Source of the DNA: an uncultured Methanoregula sp.
Lineage (GTDB): Archaea > Halobacteriota > Methanomicrobia > Methanomicrobiales > Methanospirillaceae
NCBI RefSeq assembly: GCF_963662735.1
Contig: NZ_OY759744.1
Location: 186,001 to 250,000 of the forward strand
Direction of reading: 5' to 3'
Length of the DNA stretch: 64,000 nt
Shown here piece after piece: positions 60,471 through 64,000 of this stretch (position 1 is the first letter of the stretch; the number at the start of each line of letters is the position of its first letter). The notes beneath the pieces are model-generated. The model did not search any database and was not told the DNA's origin. It saw only the letters and a program-made list of their open reading frames with translations. The position numbers and the translations under genes are program-made.

Positions 60471-60637
60471 GGGTGGGGACCAGGGGGGTGATCCGGAAAA
60501 CAGGGGATCCCTTCGATCCCCCCCTACTCCCGTATGCAAAATCCTGAGTTTCGCCGCCCCAACTGACCCTTATGACCATGATCCCCCGGATGATGAGGGG
60601 GATATTACCGGTTACCGGACGATGAACGGTTCTTTGA

Positions 60638-62032
60638 TTATTTCCTCCTTCTGGCGATATACAGGAGACAGACTATTCCAAGAGCGGCGGCGGCCACCAG
60701 CGGGGAGACCGGCGATCGCGTGGCTTCTGCAGACGGGGACCCTTCGTACGTGTATACCGATGCGGCGGAAGGTGCTGAGGTGCCAAGCGGTGTAGTGACC
60801 CCGACATCAACGCGTCCCCCGTGGGCCGGTACGGTTGCCGTGATAGTTGAATCGCTCGTGACCTCAAACGCAGTGGCCGGCGTGCCGCCAAACGTTACCG
60901 CCGTTGCCCGGGTAAACCCTATTCCTGTAATGGATACGTTTGTGCCGGCCGTGCCTGATGCCGGCGAGATGCCGGCAACAACCGGTACCTGGGGAGTGTC
61001 CTCAAACGCTGCATCCAGGATCCAGAACCCATGCTGCGGATGGGGCCTGGATTTTGTTTTATCGCCAAGGCTGTAGGACACGGCGGAATAGTTCATGTTC
61101 ATGTCGAGCCGGAACGTGCCATCCGGACGGTTCTTCGGTGCACCCCAGCTGTTCAGGACAAGCCAGTACGGGTTCTTCGGATCGGTATTGTCATCGTATC
61201 CCACGATGAGCATGTCATGCCCGCCCTCCCCGGTATCCCCGTTGCACCGGGCAGGATTCCAGATCGCGGTCTCGGGCTGGTCCCGCCAGAAGCGGTGGAA
61301 CGCGTTTGCATCAGCCGGAGAGTAATGGTAGCTGAAGATCACGGCGTGTCCGTCCTTCAGGGCGCTTTTAATGGTATTGATGGCCTCATCCCGGGGCATA
61401 CCATGCACCGGGATCGTGGAGACGGTGATGCTCTTCAGGCGGTAGGCAGGCGAATCAGCGACGGGAGGAGCAGGGGTGAACGGGAGCGTGCAGTGCGGAT
61501 TGTACCCGGCATTGGTATTGGACCATGGCACCACTTTTTGCCCGGGATCTGCCGATTTGTTGGCGTACCATGCGGCAAAACGGGTTGCACCGCCCCCGCT
61601 GCAGGCTGCATAATTACCCTGGGGCCCGATGCCATAATTCGTGAGGAAGTACTGGATGGAGAACCGGTCGGGTATCCTGTTTTTCACTGCATGATCGATC
61701 TCAAGCGCCCCGGTCCCTGCCCATACCCAGCAGTCTTCGGCATGTCCCTGGTCCCGTTCCGTGGCATTGTAGGTAAGATACGGGAGCAGGCTTAATGATC
61801 CCGGGGATACCCGCCCGGGTGCTGAATATTTCGGCGCTGCATCAGATTCCCGCTGGAGCTGCTCTCTTTCTTCGTCCGTAAACACCATGTGCGGCATGTC
61901 GAATGTTTCGGTTGCGGTTTTTTCCTCCGCGGCAACCGGCCTCCCGATACCGGCTGCCGTACCTACCAGTGCAATGATCAACAGCAATGCCAGAACCGGA
62001 TAACTGATATTCCTTTCCACGTTTTTCACCAT
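60638..62032 (-). CDS. Exported papain-like (C1A) cysteine protease with IPT/TIG domain and membrane anchor
   Basis: The 464-residue protein has a signal peptide (VLALLLIIALVGTAAGIG), then a papain-type domain (about 85-335) with catalytic cysteine in DQGHAEDCWVWAGTGALE near residue 101, histidine in GEGGHDMLIVGYDD near 269 and asparagine in WLVLNSWGAPKNR near 292. An IPT/TIG beta-sandwich follows (about 350-425, GISPASGTAGTNVSITGIGF), then a C-terminal helix (PLVAAAALGIVCLLYIARRR). The residues W after C and NSWG are intact. It would act on extracellular peptides and may be restrained by the chagasin-type inhibitor at 57542. Confidence 0.92.
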   Translation of the reverse strand: MVKNVERNISYPVLALLLIIALVGTAAGIGRPVAAEEKTATETFDMPHMVFTDEEREQLQRESDAAPKYSAPGRVSPGSLSLLPYLTYNATERDQGHAEDCWVWAGTGALEIDHAVKNRIPDRFSIQYFLTNYGIGPQGNYAACSGGGATRFAAWYANKSADPGQKVVPWSNTNAGYNPHCTLPFTPAPPVADSPAYRLKSITVSTIPVHGMPRDEAINTIKSALKDGHAVIFSYHYSPADANAFHRFWRDQPETAIWNPARCNGDTGEGGHDMLIVGYDDNTDPKNPYWLVLNSWGAPKNRPDGTFRLDMNMNYSAVSYSLGDKTKSRPHPQHGFWILDAAFEDTPQVPVVAGISPASGTAGTNVSITGIGFTRATAVTFGGTPATAFEVTSDSTITATVPAHGGRVDVGVTTPLGTSAPSAASVYTYEGSPSAEATRSPVSPLVAAAALGIVCLLYIARRRK

Positions 62033-62239
62033 ACCATTTCCGGCAGGTTCCGCAAATTCACCAGGAACTCCGGAGGCCTGCCGGGTTTACGCTGAATTGG
62101 AGAGCAGGAGGTAATAATAATTATCCAATGAATTTTTTGTTTTTTATTAAATCTGGAGAATTCCATTCGACCCCGACACCCCACTCATATCAACCAGAGG
62201 GGTGACCCCCCCTCCTTTTCCAAAGTGACTGGGGGGGGT

Positions 62240-62288
62240 AGGGAGGCTCTCAATTTCCCAAAGGGAATGGTCGACAATAAAAATCAAA
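62240..62288. repeat. About 50-bp dispersed repeat, copy 2
   Basis: GGGAGGCTCTCAATTTCCCA, AAGGGAATGGTCGACAATAA and AAATCAAA match 57484-57536 with about four differences. The two copies lie on either side of the protease-inhibitor/toxin region. Confidence 0.7.
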
Positions 62289-62374
62289 CCCGATATGAGG
62301 AATAATCCCGCGCAGGTTATTCTTTCGTCGTTATGAACTTTTTTCCCGGCATCGCTGATTTATCCTATTTACGT

Positions 62375-62403
62375 TTTCTCGCCCAAAGCTTTACACGTTT
62401 TTT
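62375..62403. repeat. TTTCTCGCCCAAAG-TTTACAC-T6 motif, copy 3
   Basis: TTTCTCGCCCAAAGCTTTAC and ACGTTTTTTC match the motif at 39802 and 58399. It lies about 230 bases upstream of the exported protein gene at 62637. Confidence 0.6.
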
Positions 62404-62636
62404 CATTAATCACGCCAGTTTGAAAAAGTGGACAGAAAATATAAATATCGTAATTATAAATCGCTCATTGTGGACAGCCGGAGGTTGTCCCGAAAACAAA
62501 AAAGGACGGGTTCACCAAGCGTCGAAACTATGTTGAACCCGGTCCTGCCCGTAGGCATGTGATTATTATCGTTCATTCTTATGAAGATTTTCCCGTGCCT
62601 CCGAGCGTAGTGTATCGAAACAGGAGGTAAGAAAAA

Positions 62637-63953
62637 ATGAAACTACGCGACGTAAGCGTCGTCCTGCTAGCACTATTGCTGGCAGCGATGGTGATGGTAC
62701 CGATGGTGAATGCGGCATCGACACAACAATCGGAAAAAGCACAGATGGATGAACTGAATACGTTTGCTGCCAACGAAAACAGTAAACCACTGCCGCAGCT
62801 CCAGTATGACAAAAACCCGGTGACGATCCGTGTCACTGGTGAATTCCAGGTAGATGCGAATACACGAGATTCCCAAGTCCGGTCAAGTATAGCGGCATCT
62901 TCAACCCCGACGATATCGCAACTGCCCTTTGGTGCAATCGTTTATGATTCGGGCAGCACCACGACCGTGTTTGATTCGACCGGGAAACAGTTGTTCGCGG
63001 TCGATGATGCCACGACGCCCCGGGTCAGTACACCGGACGGATCCCTGCCGGCAACATCGGTCTTCGAGATCCCGGACAATTCTCTGATCATGGAAAATGA
63101 AAACACCATAAATGTGTTTTATGACAATAAGCGCATTCTGACGGTTATGGGAAATCCGGCAGGAGCCCGGAAGAAAACCGTATCGAAAATGAAGACATAC
63201 TCACCGGGTACACTGTCCCCGCAGTGGATAGAATATGGTGAAACTGCACCTATATCCAGCATTGGACAGTTTTCAGCACGATATAATGTTCCCAAGAAAC
63301 CTACGTTGACAAAAAATTTTACAACAGGCCATCCTTCTCTTGACGGATCACAAAGCACTATCTGGAATGGCCTTCAAGACAGAGACGACATATATCTGCT
63401 CCAGCCAGTTCTTGAATGGTATATAAGACATAATGCCGGTGATCCTTATCCGGATGAGGCAAACTGGAGTATTGCCACGTGGTGGATTTCTCCATGGGAG
63501 TTTAATAATAATGGGTTTCACTCAACCCGACGGTATGGAATCCCATCTACCGGAGAATTAGTTTCGACGGGAGACCTTATGCAGGGCAACATGTACTATA
63601 ATCTAGGGTCGTGGTCTGGAGCGATTACGGATTTGACCTTAGGTATCAGTTCATCTCTCCAGCTTAACACCACGCAGTCTTCAAATCTGACGTACCAGAA
63701 CCTCCGGGCATACACGGTACTGGAGGGATGGAAAACTCAATCATTGCCTCCGGGAAACTACAACTCTAATTATCTTCCGGGGAACATAACGTTCAGCAAC
63801 ATTATCATTAATGACCGTAACGGGAATAGTGTAATCCCATCAGGTATGCCCGGCTATGTCAATTCCGCAACATGGGATGTAACTGCCTACGGGTTATCAG
63901 TAACGAACACATCCTGGCCCACATCTATTAAACTGAATACAGGGAATATATAA
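62637..63953 (+). CDS. Exported protein of unknown family, beta-rich
   Basis: The 438-residue protein has a signal peptide (VVLLALLLAAMVMVPMVNA). The mature part has two regions: residues about 75-200 with PFGAIVYDSGSTTTVFDSTG, and residues about 235-438 with LLQPVLEWYIRHNAGDPYPD, SIATWWISPWEFNNNGFHST and GDLMQGNMYYNLGSWSGAIT. The LQPVLEW-x-WW-x-GDxMxGxM order is reminiscent of concanavalin-like folds such as G1 peptidases, but I cannot assign it. A good AGGAGG ribosome binding site precedes the ATG 62637. Confidence 0.7.
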   Translation: MKLRDVSVVLLALLLAAMVMVPMVNAASTQQSEKAQMDELNTFAANENSKPLPQLQYDKNPVTIRVTGEFQVDANTRDSQVRSSIAASSTPTISQLPFGAIVYDSGSTTTVFDSTGKQLFAVDDATTPRVSTPDGSLPATSVFEIPDNSLIMENENTINVFYDNKRILTVMGNPAGARKKTVSKMKTYSPGTLSPQWIEYGETAPISSIGQFSARYNVPKKPTLTKNFTTGHPSLDGSQSTIWNGLQDRDDIYLLQPVLEWYIRHNAGDPYPDEANWSIATWWISPWEFNNNGFHSTRRYGIPSTGELVSTGDLMQGNMYYNLGSWSGAITDLTLGISSSLQLNTTQSSNLTYQNLRAYTVLEGWKTQSLPPGNYNSNYLPGNITFSNIIINDRNGNSVIPSGMPGYVNSATWDVTAYGLSVTNTSWPTSIKLNTGNI

Positions 63954-63982
63954 AATTAAATATTTTTACTGGAAAGACGCTT

Positions 63983-64000
63983 ATGAAAAACGTCATTTTC
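63983..64000 (+). CDS. Possible start of a further gene (cut by window edge)
   Basis: ATG at 63983 follows GGAAAG by seven bases and is followed by AAAAACGTCATTTTC without stop to the edge. Only six codons (MKNVIF) are visible, so this is a guess from position. Confidence 0.25.

Larger units (their letters stand above)
62033..62636. other. Long intergenic region with repeats
   Basis: These 604 bases hold no convincing gene. They contain a G/C-run motif with AAAGTGACTGGGGGG near 62224-62240, the about 50-bp repeat copy at 62240-62288 and the TTTCTCGC-type motif at 62375-62403. A/T-rich stretches around 62430-62460 may be the promoter for the plus-strand gene at 62637, whose ribosome binding site is AGGAGG at about 62620. 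Confidence 0.45.

Noticed and set aside
1..64000. tRNA, rRNA and CRISPR arrays
   Set aside because: I looked for cloverleaf-like conserved arms, rRNA signatures and regularly spaced repeats and found none; the dispersed repeats in region 3 are not regularly spaced and have no associated cas genes.
1..64000. Insertion sequences with transposase genes
   Set aside because: No frame shows transposase motifs (DDE or tyrosine types); repeats are present but autonomous elements are not.

Overview
The window is archaeal and most likely from a methanogen of the order Methanomicrobiales (Methanoregula-like; this is inference). The archaeal assignment rests on prefoldin alpha, aIF6, ribosomal proteins L39e, L31e, LX and S19e, RNase P Rpp21, PDCD5, aIF1 and TATA-type promoters. 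The order-level guess rests on an archaellin-type prepilin, V4R and DUF2226/roadblock proteins and many small exported proteins.

Region 1 (1-23,600) is mainly housekeeping. A partial ftsY and pfdA sit at the left edge. About 7.6 kb of unrelated genes follows: a homospermidine synthase/ornithine decarboxylase pair, a YkgJ-type protein, a 7TM histidine kinase, a DJ-1/PfpI protein and a small EF-like protein. The ribosomal and RNA-processing run then resumes on the minus strand (rplX, eif6, rpl31e, rpl39e, PP-loop ATPase, PDCD5, S19e, YhbY, Rpp21), followed by purN, a CNNM/CorC-type membrane protein, exonuclease VII (xseA-xseB), small conserved archaeal proteins, a CBS-ParB protein, a sugar nucleotidyltransferase, cobyric acid synthase and aIF1.

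Region 2 (23,700-38,100) is a type IV filament and signalling region. A minus-strand run encodes a roadblock protein, a DUF2226-like/roadblock protein, a large T2SSE-type ATPase with a long disordered N-terminus, and two T2SSF membrane proteins. A divergent run encodes DUF2226, membrane-anchored roadblock and MinD proteins. A response regulator-PAS protein, a V4R protein, a second DUF2226-like protein, a prepilin peptidase and an archaellin-like prepilin follow, with hisI and a ferredoxin interspersed.

Region 3 (38,400-64,000) is an accessory region rich in exported proteins, amino-acid and peptide catabolism and dispersed repeats. It holds a membrane-bound winged-helix protein, a TMEM175-type channel, an acyltransferase, L-cysteine desulfidase, an APC permease, exported asparaginase, an exported C69 peptidase, two tandem cysteine-rich paralogues, a 12-repeat Kelch-like protein, a CCP-repeat membrane-anchored protein, a chagasin-type inhibitor and a papain-like protease. 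A HicBA plus MazF/antitoxin island lies between inhibitor and protease, flanked by two about 225-bp direct repeats.

The most striking unexplained signal is a 38-bp element with ATAAC...GTTAT ends and a TGAGTG core. Five full-length copies and two degenerate ones lie 25-95 bp upstream of start codons of exported or membrane proteins in region 3, which suggests a shared control element or a mobile miniature repeat. Two genes (DJ-1 family and C69 peptidase) have no ATG, GTG or TTG at the position demanded by their ribosome binding site and protein start, and may begin at ATT or ATC.
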